Assembly: GCA_950097015.1 (NCBI GenBank)
Contig: CATNEN010000012.1
Location: forward strand, 1,915,501 to 1,979,500
DNA from: Macrostomum hystrix
Taxonomy: Eukaryota; Platyhelminthes; Macrostomidae
DNA: 64,000 bases
Direction of reading: 5' to 3'
Shown: positions 45,097-60,000 of the stretch, piece by piece
Position numbering within the stretch: the stretch's first letter is position 1
Layout: the number at the start of each line of letters is the position of its first letter
Notes under the pieces: model-generated
Databases searched by the model: none
The model's input: only the letters and a program-made list of their open reading frames with translations
What the model was told of the DNA's origin: nothing
Translations under genes and position numbers: made by a program

Positions 45097-48000
45097 TCAG
45101 TTACGCTTTCCCGGCTTGGCCAAGCCCAGCACTTTCTTGTAGGGCAGCTTGCCGCTCAGGCTGGTGTCAAAGTGCGACATCAGCTGGAAGGCCTCCTCTT
45201 CGTCTAAGATAACGTTGAACAGCTTCAGCACCGAGCGAAACTCTTGCAGGCTCACGCGGCCGCTGTTGTCCGGATCCAGCTTCAGCAGCTGGCGGCGAAG
45301 ATTCTTCCATTCGCCAGACAACTGGAGATGTCAGGAGGAGTGCGGTAACGGAATCCCCATGCTCAAACCAGAGTCTCCCATGCTCAAACCAGAGTCTCCC
45401 ATGCTCAAACTAGAGTCTCCCATGCTCAAACCAGAGTCTCCCATGCTCAAACCAGAGTCTCCCATGCTCAAACCAGAGTCTCCCATGCTCAAACCAGTCT
45501 CCAATGCTCAAACCAGAGTCTCCCATGCTCAAACCAGAGTCTCCCATGCTCAAACCAGAATCTCCCATGCTCAAACCAGAGTCTCCCATGCTCAAACCAG
45601 AGTCTCCCATGCTCAAACCAGTCTCCCATGCTCAAACCAGAGTCTACCATGCTCAAACCAGAGTCTACCATGCTCAAACCAGAGTCTCTCATGCTCAAAC
45701 CAGAGTCTCCCATGCTCAAACCAGAGTCTCTCATGCTTAAACCAGAGTCTCCCATGTAGAACATTGTTGTCCTCCCTTAAACAAGTAATAGTTGAGTTTA
45801 GGCCAATATCGAGGCTTTATTAGAGAAAGTAGAAAAATTCGCTTTAGGGACTCCATTGCCAGCTGGAGGCACCCTGCTGACGGTGCTGACGGCGTCGGGG
45901 TGGTGACTGATTGGTTGACGGACTAGAGGAGCATGTAAAGTAGTTAGGTGTTGCCCAATGTCGAGGCTTGATCAGCGAAAGTAGAGAAATTCGCTTTAGG
46001 GACTCCATAGTCGGCTGGTGCCACTTGTTGAAGGTCCAGCAGCTCCGTCTAGATAAAGGTTGGTGACCGCCGAAGTCGGAGATGATGCAAGCACATTCGG
46101 GTGACATGCTGATAAAGTTTGAAGGTCTGGAAAGGCCGCACTGAGGCGCAGTGCTAATTCGTGTATAGGGGTGTATGAAATACACTAGCTCTTATGGGAA
46201 AAATCGGACCTTCGGCCAGAAACATTGAATATCTCGACGGTCTGAAGAGCTGGCGACTTGTTTCTTGTTTCAGAAGATGCGCAACAAAAAGTTGGCCCGT
46301 GTTCTTAAGTTTCGTGTGCTTGCATTGCTCCGTTCGGGTGCAGCAAAAAAAATTGTCAGGGGGGAATTCCCCCTTTACGTAGTCTCGTAAAGTCGAACTT
46401 TACGAGAATCTATATAATCTAATCGAATCTCGTGAAAGCTTGTGAGTGCAATTTTTCAGATAGTACAACAGGTGAACGAGGCAAAATACCTGCCCCCAAT
46501 GCATAGCAGACCATTTTGAGATTGGGTGTGTGTCTGTGCCTCCACCTCTTCACGTCTGCCTTCCTCCCTCCCTCTCCGTCGTCTCATTTATTGTATAGTC
46601 CATTGTTCATTATTAGCCCTGTAGTGTCCAGCTAGCTATTATAGCTCCATACCTGGCTCCTCAGCTTGTTGGCAATGTGCTGCAGTGCTGCGTTGGTACT
46701 GCCTGAGGCGGCGGCATTCTCCGCAGCGGCCGGGGCGCGATGACTCAGCACTTCATTCATGTGCTGCTTGCGGGGGCCGAATTTCTTGTAGGCAAACGGC
46801 CTCAGTAGCTCAATATAGTTGACCCTGTCGTAGTCGAACAGGGTTGGGGGTGGTTCGGCTCTCATCGTGTCGTACTCAATGCGTGAGTCCTACGTAGGGC
46901 ACGTTTTCATTCACAGACCGACAGATACAATAGCCTAATAGATAATTCTATATACATTTATTTCAACAGACTTCTCTCTCGGCGGCACAGTAGAACTATA
47001 GCAGGATTTCGTGCATTGCTTTTGCTTATTCTGCTTTTAGCATCACCCCACCGAGTGTCCCATTGTCTCTTCTAATTTCTAACTCTATAGCTGCTTTTAA
47101 TGTGTTCTATTTTATAGAAAAAAACTGCCTGAATACAAAAAGGCCATAGACTAAAGACTACAGCTCATCTGATATCTCACAACATCATTGGTGTCTCACT
47201 ACCTCATCTGGTGTCTCACTCCCTCATCTGGTATCTCACTACCTCATCTGGTGTCTCACTACCTCATCTGGTATCTCACTCCCTCATCTGGTGTCTCACT
47301 CCCTCATCTGGTATCTCACTACCTCATCTGGTATCTCACTCCCTCATTTGGTGTCTCACTCCCTCATCTGGTATCTCACTACCTCATCTGGTATCTCACT
47401 CCCTCATTTGGTGTCTCACTCCCTCATCTGGTATCTCACTCCCTCATTTGGTGTCTCACTACCTCATCTGGTATCTCACTACCTCATCTGGTGTCTCACT
47501 CCCTCATCTGGTACCTCATTACCTCATCTGGTGTCTCACTACCTCATCTGGTATCTCACTACCCCATCTGGTGTCTCACTACCTCATCTGGTGTCTCACT
47601 CCCTCATCTGGTGTCTCACTACCTCATCTGGTATCTCACTACCTCATCTGGTATCTCACTACCTCATCTGGTACCTCATTACCTCATCTGGTATCTCACT
47701 CCCTCATCTGGTATCTCACTACCTCATCTGGTATCTCACTACCTCATCTGGTACCTCATTACCTCATCTGGTATCTCACTACCTCATCTGGTATCTCACT
47801 ACCTCATCTGGTATCTCACTACCTCATCTGGTATCTCACTACCTCATCTGGTGTCTCACTACCTCATCTGGTATCTCACTCCCTCATCTGGTGTCTCACT
47901 CCCTCATCTGGTATCTCACTACCTCATCTGGTATCTCACTCCCTCATTTGGTGTCTCACTCCCTCATCTGGTATCTCACTACCTCATCTGGTATCTCACT

Positions 48001-51000
48001 CCCTCATTTGGTGTCTCACTCCCTCATCTGGTATCTCACTCCCTCATTTGGTGTCTCACTACCTCATCTGGTATCTCACTACCTCATCTGGTGTCTCACT
48101 CCCTCATCTGGTACCTCATTACCTCATCTGGTGTCTCACTACCTCATCTGGTATCTCACTACCCCATCTGGTGTCTCACTACCTCATCTGGTGTCTCACT
48201 CCCTCATCTGGTGTCTCACTACCTCATCTGGTATCTCACTACCTCATCTGGTATCTCACTACCTCATCTGGTACCTCATTACCTCATCTGGTATCTCACT
48301 CCCTCATCTGGTATCTCACTACCTCATCTGGTATCTCACTACCTCATCTGGTACCTCATTACCTCATCTGGTATCTCACTACCTCATCTGGTATCTCACT
48401 ACCTCATCTGGTATCTCACTACCTCATCTGGTATCTCACTACCTCATCTGGTACCTCATTACCTCATCTGGTATCTCACTCCCTCATCTGGTATCTCACT
48501 ACCTCATCTGGTATCTCACTACCTCATCTGGTATCTCACTACCTCATCTGGTATCTCACTACCTCATCTGGTATCTCACTACCTCATCTGGTACCTCATT
48601 ACCTCATCTGGTATCTCACTCCCTCATCTGGTATCTCACTACCTCATCTGGTATCTCACTACCTCATCTGGTACCTCATTACCTCATCTGGTATCTCACT
48701 CCCTCATCTGGTATCTCACTACCTCATCTGGTATCTCACTACCTCATCTGGTACCTCATTACCTCATCTGGTATCTCACTCCCTCATCTGGTATCTCACT
48801 ACCTCATCTGGTATCTCACTACCTCATCTGGTATCTCACTACCTCATCTGGTACCTCATTACCTCATCTGGTGTCTCACTACCTCATCTGGTATCTCACT
48901 ACCTCATCTGGTGTCTCACTCCCTCATCTGGTGTCTCACTACCTCATCTGGTATCTCACTACCTCATCTGGTATCTCACTACCTCATCTGGTACCTCATT
49001 ACCTCATCTGGTATCTCACTACCTCATCTGGTACCTCATTACCTCATCTGGTGTCTCACTACCTCATCTGGTGTCTCACTACCTCATCTGGTATCTCACT
49101 ACCTCATCTGGTACCTCATTACCTCATCTGGTATCCTCACTACCTCATCTGGTATCTCACTACCTCATCTGGTGTCTCACTACCTCATCTGGTATCTCAC
49201 TACCTCATCTGGTGTCTTACTACCTCATCTGGTGTCTCACTCCCTCATCTGGTGTCTCACTACCTCATCTGGTATCTCACTCCCTCATCTGTTGTCTCAC
49301 TCCCTCATCTGGTATCTCACTACCTCATCTGGTATCTCACTACCTCATCTGGTATCTCACTACCTCATCTGGTACCTCATTACCTCATCTGGTGTCTCAC
49401 TACCTCATCTGGTATCTCACTACCTCATCTGGTGTTCTCACTCCCTCATCTGGTGTCTCAACTACCTCATCTGGTATCTCACTACCTCATCTGGTATCTC
49501 ACTACCTCATCTGGTACCTCATTACCTCATCTGGTATCTCACTACCTCATCTGGTACCTCATTACCTCATCTGGTGTCTCACTACCTCATCTGGTGTCTC
49601 ACTACCTCATCTGGTATCTCACTACCTCATCTGGTACCTCATTACCTCATCTGGTATCTCACTACCTCATCTGGTATCTCACTACCTCATCTGGTATCTC
49701 ACTCCCTCATCTGGTGTCTCACTCCCTCATCTGGTATCTCACTACCTCATCTGGTATCTCACTACCTCATCTGGTACCTCATTACCTCATCTGGTATCTC
49801 ACTCCCTCATCTGGTATCTCACTACCTCATCTGGTATCTCACTACCTCATCTGGTATCTCACTACCTCATCTGGTACCTCATTACCTCATCTGGTGTCTC
49901 ACTACCTCATCTGGTATCTCACTACCTCATCTGGTGTCTCACTCCCTCATCTGGTGTCTCACTACCTCATCTGGTATCTCACTACCCTCATCTGGTATCT
50001 CACTACCTCATCTGGTACCTCATACCTCATCTGGTATCTCATACCTCATCTGGTACCTCATTACCTCATCTGGTGTCTCACTACCCTCATCTGGTGTCTC
50101 ACTACCTCATCTGGTATCTCACTACCTCATCTGGTACCTCATTACCTCATCTGGTATCTCACTACCTCATCTGGTATCTCACTACCTCATCTGGTGTCTC
50201 ACTACCTCATCTGGTATCTCACTACCTCATCTGGTGTCTTACTACCTCATCTGGTGTCTCACTCCCTCATTCTGGTGTCTCACTACCTCATCTGGTATCT
50301 CACTACCTCATCTGTTGTCTCACTCCCTCATCTGGTATCTCACTACCTCATCTGGTATCTCACTACCTCAATCTGGTATCTCACTACCTCATCTGGTACC
50401 TCATTACCTCATCTGGTGTCTCACTACCTCATCTGGTATCTCACTACCTCATCTGGTGTCTCACTCCTCATCTGGTGTCTCACTCCCTCATTCTGGTATC
50501 TCACTACCTCATCTGGTATCTCACTACCTCATCTGGTACCTCATTACCTCATCTGGTATCTCACTACCTCATCTGGTCCCTCATACCTCATCTGGTGTCT
50601 CACTACCTCATCTGGTATCTCACTACCTCATCTGGTATCTCACTACCTCATCTGGTACCTCATTACCTCATCTGGTATCTCACTACCTCATCTGGTATCT
50701 CACTACCTCATCTGGTATCTCACTCCCTCATCTGGTGTCTCACTCCCTCATCTGGTATCTCACTACCTCATCTGGTATCTCACTACCTCATCTGGTACCT
50801 CATTACCTCATCTGGTATCTCACTACCTCATCTGGTATCCTCACTACCTCATCTGGTGTCTCACTACCTCATCTGGTATCTCACTACCTCATCTGGTATC
50901 TCACTACCTCATCTGGTATCTCACTACCTCATCTGGTATCTCACTACCTCATCTGGTACCTCACTTACCTCATCTGGTGTCTCACTCCCTCATCTGGTAT

Positions 51001-54000
51001 CTCACTACCTCATCTGGTGTCTCACTACCTCATCTGGTAGTCTCACTACCTCATCTGGTGTCTCACTACCTCATCTGGTATCTCACTACCTCATCTGGTA
51101 TCTCACTACCTCATCTGGTACCTCATACCTCATCTGGTATCTCACTCCCTCATCTGGTATCTCACTACCTCATCTGGTATCTCACTACCTCATCTGGTAC
51201 CTCATTACCTCATCTGGTATCTCACTACCTCATCTGGTATCTCACTACCTCATCTGGTATCTCACTCCCTCATCTGGTAGTCTCACTACCTCATCTGGTA
51301 CCTCATTACCTCATCTGGTATCTCACTCCCCTCATCTGGTATCTCACTACCTCATCTGGTATCTCACTACTCATCTGGTATCTCACTACCTCATCTGGTA
51401 TCTCACTACCTCATCTGGTAGTCTCACTACCTCATCTGGTACCCTCATTACCTCATCTGGTATCTCACTACCTCATCTGGTATCTCACTACCCCATCTGG
51501 TGTCTCACTACCTCATCTGGTGTCTCACTCCCTCATCTGGTGTCTCACTACCTCATCTGGTATCTCACTACCTCATCTGGTATCTCACTACCTCATCTGG
51601 TACCTCATTACCTCATCTGGTATCTCACTCCCTCATCTGGTATCTCACTACCTCATCTGGTATCTCACTACCTCATCTGGTACCTCATTACCTCATCTGG
51701 TATCTCACTACCTCATCTGGTATCTCACTACCTCATCTGGTATCTCCACTACCTCATCTGGTATCTCACTACCTCATCTGGTACCTCATTACCTCATCTG
51801 GTATCTCACTCCCTCATCTGGTATCTCACTACCTCATCTGGTATCTCACTACCTCATCTGGTATCTCACTACCTCATCTGGTATCTCACTACCTCATCTG
51901 GTATCTCACTACCTCATCTGGTACCTCATTACCTCATCTGGTATCTCACTCCCTCATCTGGTATCTCACTACCTCATCTGGTATCTCACTACCTCATCTG
52001 GTACCTCATTACCTCATCTGGTATCTCACTCCCTCAATCTGGTATCTCACTACCTCATCTGGTATCTCACTACCTCATCTGGTACCTCATTACCTCATCT
52101 GGTATCTCACTCCCTCATCTGGTATCTCACTACCTCATCTGGTATCTCACTACCTCATCTGGTATCTCACTACCTCATCTGGTACCTCATTACCTCATCT
52201 GGTGTCTCACTACCTCATCTGGTATCTCACTACCTCATCTGGTGTCTCACTCCCTCATCTGGTGTCTCACTACCTCATCTGGTATCTCACTACCTCATCT
52301 GGTATCTCACTACCTCATCTGGTACCTCATTACCTCATCTGGTATCTCACTACCTCATCTGGTACCTCATTACCTCATCTGGTGTCTCACTACCTCAATC
52401 TGGTGTCTCACTACCTCATCTGGTATCTCACTACCTCATCTGGTACCTCATTACCTCATCTGGTATCTCACTACCTCATCTGGTATCTCACTACCTCATC
52501 TGGTGTCTCACTACCTCATCTGGTATCTCACTACCTCATCTGGTGTCTTACTACCTCATCTGGTGTCTCACTCCCTCATCTGGTGTCTCACTACCTCATC
52601 TGGTATCTCACTCCCTCATCTGTTGTCTCACTCCCTCATCTGGTATCTCACTACCTCATCTGGTATCTCACTACCTCATCTGGTATCTCACTACCTCATC
52701 TGGTACCTCATTACCTCATCTGGTGTCTCACTACCTTATCTGGTATCTCACTACCTCATCTGGTGTCTCACTCCCTCATCTGGTGTCTCACTACCTCATC
52801 TGGTATCTCACTACCTCATCTGGTATCTCACTACCTCATCTGGTACCTCATTACCTCATCTGGTATCTCACTACCTCATCTGGTACCTCATTACCTCATC
52901 TGGTGTCTCACTACCTCATCTGGTGTCTCACTACCTCATCTGGTATCTCACTACCTCATCTGGTACCTCATTACCTCATCTGGTATCTCACTACCTCATC
53001 TGGTATCTCACTACCCCATCTGGTGTCTCACTACCTCATCTGGTATCTCACTACCTCATCTGGTGTCTCACTCCCTCATCTGGTGTCTCACTACCTCATC
53101 TGGTATCTCACTCCCTCATCTGTTGTCTCACTACCTCATCTGGTATCTCACTCCCTCATCTGGTGTCTCACTACCTCATCTGGTATCTCACTACCTCATC
53201 TGGTATCTCACTCCCTCATCTGGTGTCTCACTACCTCATCTGGTACCTCATTACAGCTCATCTGGTATCTCACTACCTCATCTGGTATCTCACTACCTCA
53301 TCTGGTACCTCATTACCTCATCCGGTATCTCACTCCCTCATCTGGTGTCTCACTACCTCATCTGGTACCTCATTACAGCTCATCTGGTATCTCACTACCT
53401 CATCTGGTACCTCATTACCTCATCTACTGTCTCACTACCTCATCTGGTGTCTCACTACCTCATCTGGTATCTCACTCCCTCATCTGGTACCTCATTACCT
53501 CATCTGGTGTCTCACTACCTCATCTGGTACCTCATTACCTCATCTGGTGTCTCACTCCCTCATCTGGTATCTCACTACCTCATCTGGTGTCTCACTACCT
53601 CATCTGGTATCTCACTACCTCATCTGGCATCTCACTACCTCATCTGGTGTCTCACTACCTCATCTGGTAGTGACACGCAAACAATAATTGTTTCAACTTA
53701 AAAAGCTACGATAAGAGCAAGAGCAAGAGCAAAGGGCATGCTCGGAAGCAATCTAAAAAAATTGCTGCACTGAAACTATTTAAAACAGAAACCGCTTACT
53801 CTATCACTAATATCTGTAAAGCGATAAGCTCATGGAAAAAACCGGTTTGAACAAGTTTCGGGGAAATTACCGCATTATAGTTGAAAGAGATTTGGGTTCC
53901 GTTAGGGTCAGGTTTAAACGCGAGTGTAGCTAAAGACAGTGTAGATAGATAAGAGTGGAGTTGGGGTGGGTGGGACAGGTCACATGCCACGAAAACACAT

Positions 54001-57000
54001 GTTGAGAAATTTATTTATTTATAAGTTTTTAACTTATTATAGTCTGTTTGATTATTCTTTCTTGACTGACGAGTGCCATAGACAACTTAGAATTATCGCA
54101 GTCAGTTGATTATACGAAGCATTTCGCCATAGACAAAACCATTCCCATCCCTGATTCTAGCCATAAACTAATTATAATTCTCAGTTCTTGGGAACTCTAC
54201 GGATTCGTAACAATTCAAACAAAGAGCTTATGGGTGCAAATCCGTCTGTATTAGACTGGAAAAGGCCGGAGTTCTGGTATCTCTGGTATATCTGGTAAAA
54301 TAAAACTAGATTGTCAATGCGCTAACTGACGCTGTAAGTAGCCAGTAGAGCGTTTATATGCATATTTTCATTCCTTACCTTCCGTCACTCTTCTGCGTGA
54401 ATTTGTCAGTCAGCCGGTTCAACCCGTAGTCGGTGAGCTGCACGACCAGCTCCTTCAGCACCTCCTGGAATTCTTCCCTGCTGACGCAGCCGGTGCCGTA
54501 CGGGTCCATTTCAACGAATTCGTCGCGCAGCTGATCCCACAGGTAGTCAATCTGGATTTTAGAATTTAAAGTAATTAGCGAATACTTGGGTAGATAATCC
54601 AGTAAGCTGGGTATTCCCAGGAGAATCTTAGTTGTGGGGAATTCCCTAATTAATCCCTAATTAAAGTGGTGTTTCCCCCTGGGGAAAGACCACTCGGTAT
54701 TTCAAATACCCACTGCCTACTTCACGACAGCTCCCAAACCAAATGACCGATTTTCGTGAAAGTCCACTTTGGATCAAAATTTTCCGCCCTTTACGATGAA
54801 CTTTCAAAGCCGTCTGAGTCTGCATCGTCGAGATATTCAGCTATTCTTGTCGAAGACCCTGGTGACACGGACAACTAACGTTGCTCTGTATAAACCTCTA
54901 TGTCAAATCCAGACTTGTTTGAAATTTTTGGATCAAAAATAAAATGGGCAGCTGAAGATATTACGCTCGCACATTGTTAAATAGATTCGATTGACATCGG
55001 GGGATGTTCAAGGGATTACCCGATAATCGACCGCTTGTGGGATTTCCATACAAAGTACGGTTCAAGGGATTCCCCGATAATCGATCGTTTGTAGTATTTC
55101 CCTACAAAGTACGATTCAAGGGATTCCCCGATAATCGATCGTTTGTAGGATTTCTCTACAAAGTACGATTCAAGGGATTCCCAGATAATCGATCGTATGT
55201 AGTATTTCCCTACAAAGTACGGTTCAAGGGATTCCCAGATAATCGATCGTATGTAGGATTTCTCTACAAAGTACGGTTTAAGGGATTCCCCGATAATTGA
55301 TCGTTTGTGGGATTTCCCTACAAAGTACGGTTCAAGGGATTCCCAGATAATCGATCGTATGTAGGATTTCCCTACAAAGTACGGTTCAAGGGATTCCCAA
55401 ATAATCGATCGTATGTAGGATTTCTCTACAAAGTACGATTCAAGGGATTCCCAGATAATCGATCGTATGTAGGATTTCCCTACAAAGTACGGTTCAAGGG
55501 ATTCCCAGATAATCGATCGTATGTAGGATTTCCCTACAAAGTAGGGTTCAAGGGACTCTCCGATAATGGATCGTTTGTGGTATTACCCTATAAAGTAAAG
55601 CTCAAGGGAAATCCCAATAATCGAGCGTTCGTGGGGTTTCCATACAAAGTACGCCTCAGGGATTTCAAAGTAATAGATCGTTTGTGGGATTTCCCTACCA
55701 TAGACTGCTCGAGGGATTCTGCGATATTAGATTGCTTAAGGGATTCTCCGCAGTATAGCGAGGGAGGGGTCTACCTTGGCCCGCAGGCCGTCCTCCAGCA
55801 TGTTGACGTCGCTGTTGACTTTGCGGCTGCGCATCATGAGGTCACTGTCGCCCTTCCTAGGGGGCACCAGTTTGGCGTTGGGGAACGCCGCCGTCGTCGG
55901 GTTGAAGATAAAGGCGCGCAGGAATTCCTGATAGTCTAGGGCATCCCGATCGCGCAGGACGAATGTCTTCCACAGGTCGCGAATCTCGCCTCTGGTCACC
56001 TCCGGCTTGATGAATCTTAATGGATTTTATATGCGCGAGTACCATAGACATTACACAAGGTATGTAGACTAGCGAGGTTAGCCCCTCATTTGGTGACCAA
56101 CAATACTATTCCCACGATTTATTACGATTTATTTCCCATCAGATAGCAAACTATCCTCCTAGAGTTGCCGAATCCACCAAGGCTGGTAAATCATTTCCCC
56201 AATTAGCAAATTATCTCACTTGAGTTTAAAAATTCCTTGAGTTGACAAATTTTCAAATAGGGGCAAGCTTTCAAAGCCAATAATAGGTAAAAATTGAAGG
56301 TCACCCACCTGTTTAGCAGCTGGTGCATCATCTCCTGGGTGAGACGGCCTCCATTAAACTTGTCCAACTCGTAGAAGGCCGTCTCAACTTCCTGGAATCT
56401 ACTGTGCAGCAGGTCACGAATGCATCGGCGAGTGTCGCCAACCGAGCGCTTGTTCGGATCGAACGGCTCCTAAGGGGTGGAGTTGGGTGAGTTGCGTCTC
56501 AAATACTCGAATTGAGTAGTTTATTGTGAGAATGGCTCATCTGAAAGATACTAGAGAAATCGACTCATGCATAAAATAGTGAGATTGACTCATCTAGAAC
56601 TGTGAGATTGACTCATCTAGAACTGTGAGATTGACTCATCTAGAACTGTGAGATTGACTCATCTAGAACTGTGAGATTGACTCATCTAGAACTGTGAGAT
56701 TGACTCATCTAGAACTGTGAGATTGACTCATCTAGAACTGTGAGATTGACTCATCTAGAACTGTGAGATTGACTCATCTAGAGCTGTGAGATTGACTCAT
56801 CTAGAACTGTGAGATTGACTCATCTAGAACTGTGAGATTGACTCATCTAGAACTGTGAGATTGACTCATCTAGAACTGTGAGATTGACTCGTCTAGAACT
56901 GTGAGATTGACTCGTCTAGAACTGTGAGATTGACTCATCTAGAACTGTGAGATTGACTCATCTAGAACTGTGAGATTGACTCATCTAGAACTGTGAGATT

Positions 57001-60000
57001 GACTCATCTAGAACTGTGAGATTGACTCATCTAGAACTGTGAGATTGACTCATCTAGAACTGTGAGATTGACTCATCTAGAACTGTGAGATTGACTCATC
57101 TAGAGCTGTGAGATTGACTCATCTAGAACTGTGAGATTGACTCATCTAGAACTGTGAGATTGACTCATCTAGAACTGTGAGATTGACTCATCTAGAACTG
57201 TGAGATTGACTCGTCTAGAACTGTGAGATTGACTCGTCTAGAACTGTGAGATTGACTCATCTAGAACTGTGAGATTGACTCATCTAGAACTGTGAGATTG
57301 ACTCATCTAGAACTGTGAGATTGACTCATCTAGAACTGTGAGATTGACTCATCTAGAGCTGTGAGATTGACTCGTCTAGAACTGTGAGATTGACTCATCT
57401 AGAACTGTGAGATTGACTCATCTAGAACTGTGAGATTGACTCATCTAGAACTGTGAGATTGACTCATCTAGAACTGTGAGATTGACTCATCTAGAACTGT
57501 GAGATTGACTCATCTAGAACTGTGAGATTGACTCATCTAGAACTGTGAGATTGACTCATCTAGAGCTGTGAGATTGACTCATCTAGAACTGTGAGATTGA
57601 CTCATCTAGAACTGTGAGATTGACTCATCTGTAGCTCACCTCAGTCTCGTCCAGCTGCTCAGATGCAGTTTCGATGTCAGATTTCGCATCTTCGACAACA
57701 GACTTGAACAGCGATGGTGCCATGCCTTTGGTGTCGAACTGTCGCATGAAGACATCGTACCTGACCAGGCCGTCAGAGTTCAGCGGCAGCTTGTCAACGA
57801 ATTCACGATACTGGGCGTCCGTCAGCTCGAAGCCGAAACGACTCTCCATCACGGCGCGGAACTCCTCCTGGCTGATGACGCTCAGGCCGTGACGATCGAT
57901 TTTCCTGTTTGAGTACAGAGAACTTTCAGTTATAAAGCAGTCAAATTTACAAGTGTTTCTGCCCAAATTCCCATTCATTCGCCCAACCTTTTCATTTTCA
58001 ATTAGTAAACTGACAAGGAAAGAAGTCACAAGGAATAAGGAACTCACTGCAATGCGGACAGCAGGGATAGAAAGTCTCTCTGGAACATGTTCATGAGCTG
58101 TTTCTCGATGGAGCTCAGGCTGCGGCTGACTTTGTCCTCCTCTTTGCTGCCAAAAAGAATGTGATAAAGCTGTCTAATTAGGGGTCACAAGCTTCCTAAT
58201 TTATGAATGTGGGCTCACCTTGGGTTATCGCTGATGCTAACCCCCTGTTCCTCAGTAAATCGCTGATGCTAACCCCCTGTTCCTCAGGAAATCGCTGATG
58301 CTAACCCCCTGTTCCTCAGGAAATCGCTGATGTTAACCCCCTGTTCCTCAGGAAATCGCTGATGCTAACCCCCTGTTCCTCAGTAAATCGCTGATGCTAA
58401 CCCCCTGTTCCTCAGTAAATCGCTGATGCTAACCCCCTGTTCCTCAGTAAATCGCTGATGCTAACCCCCTGTTCCTCAGGGAATCGCTGATGCTAACCCC
58501 CTGTTCTTCAGGGAATCGCTGATGCTAACCCCCTGTTCCTCAGGGAATCGCTGATGCTAACCCCCTGTTCCTCAGGAAATCGCTGATGCTAACCCCCTGT
58601 TCCTCAGGGAATCGCTGATGCTAACCCCCTGTTCCTCAGGAAATCGCTGATGCTAACCCCCTGTTCCTCAGGAAATCGCTGATGCTAACCCCCTGTTCCT
58701 CAGGAAATCGCTGATGCTAACCCCCTGTTCCTCAGGAAATCGCTGATTCTAACCCCCTGTTCCTCAGGAAATCGCTGATTCTAACCCCCTGTTCCTCAGG
58801 AAATCGCTGATTCTAACCCCCTGTTCCTCAGGGAATCGCTGATGCTAACCCCCTGTTCCTCAGGGAATCGCTGATGCTAACCCCCTGTTCTTCAGGAAAT
58901 CGCTGATGTTAACCCCCTGTTCCTCAGGAAATCGCTGATGCTAACCCCCTGTTCCTCAGTAAATCGCTGATGCTAACCCCCTGTTCCTCAGGGAATCGCT
59001 GATGCTAACCCCCTGTTCCTCAGGGAATCGCTGATGCTAACCCCCTGTTCCTCAGGGAATCGCTGATGCTAACCCCCTGTTCTTCAGGGAATCGCTGATG
59101 CTAACCCCCTGTTCCTCAGGGAATCGCTGATGCTAACCCCCTGTTCCTCAGGGAATCGCTGATGCTAACCCCCTGTTCTTCAGGGAATCGCTGATGCTAA
59201 CCCCCTGTTCTTCAGGGAATCGCTGATGCTAACCCCCTGTTCCTCAGGGAATCGCTGATGCTAACCCCCTGTTCCTCAGGAAATCGCTGATGTTAACACC
59301 CTGTTCCTCAGGGAATCGCTGATGCTAACCCCCTGTTCCTCAGGAAATCGCTGATGCTAACCCCCTGTTCCTCAGGGAATCGCTGATGCTAACCCCCTGT
59401 TCTTCAGGGAATCGTTGCCCCCAAGTCACAAGGCCCCTGCAGTTGCTCACTTGTGATGCGGGTTGGCCATGATTTTGTGCGCCATGCCAGCCTCGGAGCG
59501 GTCCTGGAACCTGTGCAGGAAGTCGCGGTACATAACACCGGCCTTGGTGTGTGTAACTGCGCATCGGGCCAAGAACTCGGCCAGGTGGAGCTTCTCGAGG
59601 CTCAGCGAGTGCTCGCGCAGCACAGCCAGAAAGTCGTCGTGGTTAACTAAGCCGGTCCGCTCCGGGTCTCGCGACTCGAAGCCGGACTTCAGCGTGTGGA
59701 AGCCCTCGCGAAATTTGTCCTTCAGCCAGGACTCGATGGTCAAGGAGCGCTGGCGGCTCTCCTCGGACTTCAGCGGCTGTCGGCGGATGGCAGGCGCCGG
59801 CGCGGCTGCAGCCTTGGCTCCGGCAGCTGCGTCACGATGGCTGCCGCTGCCTGAAGGCTGTTTCATCTCGATGCCCAGCTTCTTTAGCAGGGCCACCCCG
59901 TTCACTGTGCCAGTGTTGCGCGGGTCGTATCTGGGGATTTTGGGTTAGAGGGTGCTTAGATGGGATGGGATGGAATGGGATGGGATGGGATGGGATGGGA

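Noticed and set aside
47188-53701. Open frames of up to 2,160 codons on the plus strand
   Set aside because: All three frames are open at once because a stop-free 20-bp unit cycles through every phase. The stretch is an intron of the minus-strand EF-hand gene.
55004-55939. Plus-strand frames encoding FKGFPDNR-type repeats
   Set aside because: The unit is 54 bp, a multiple of three, and the stretch is an intron of the minus-strand gene; the second frame runs antisense into an exon.
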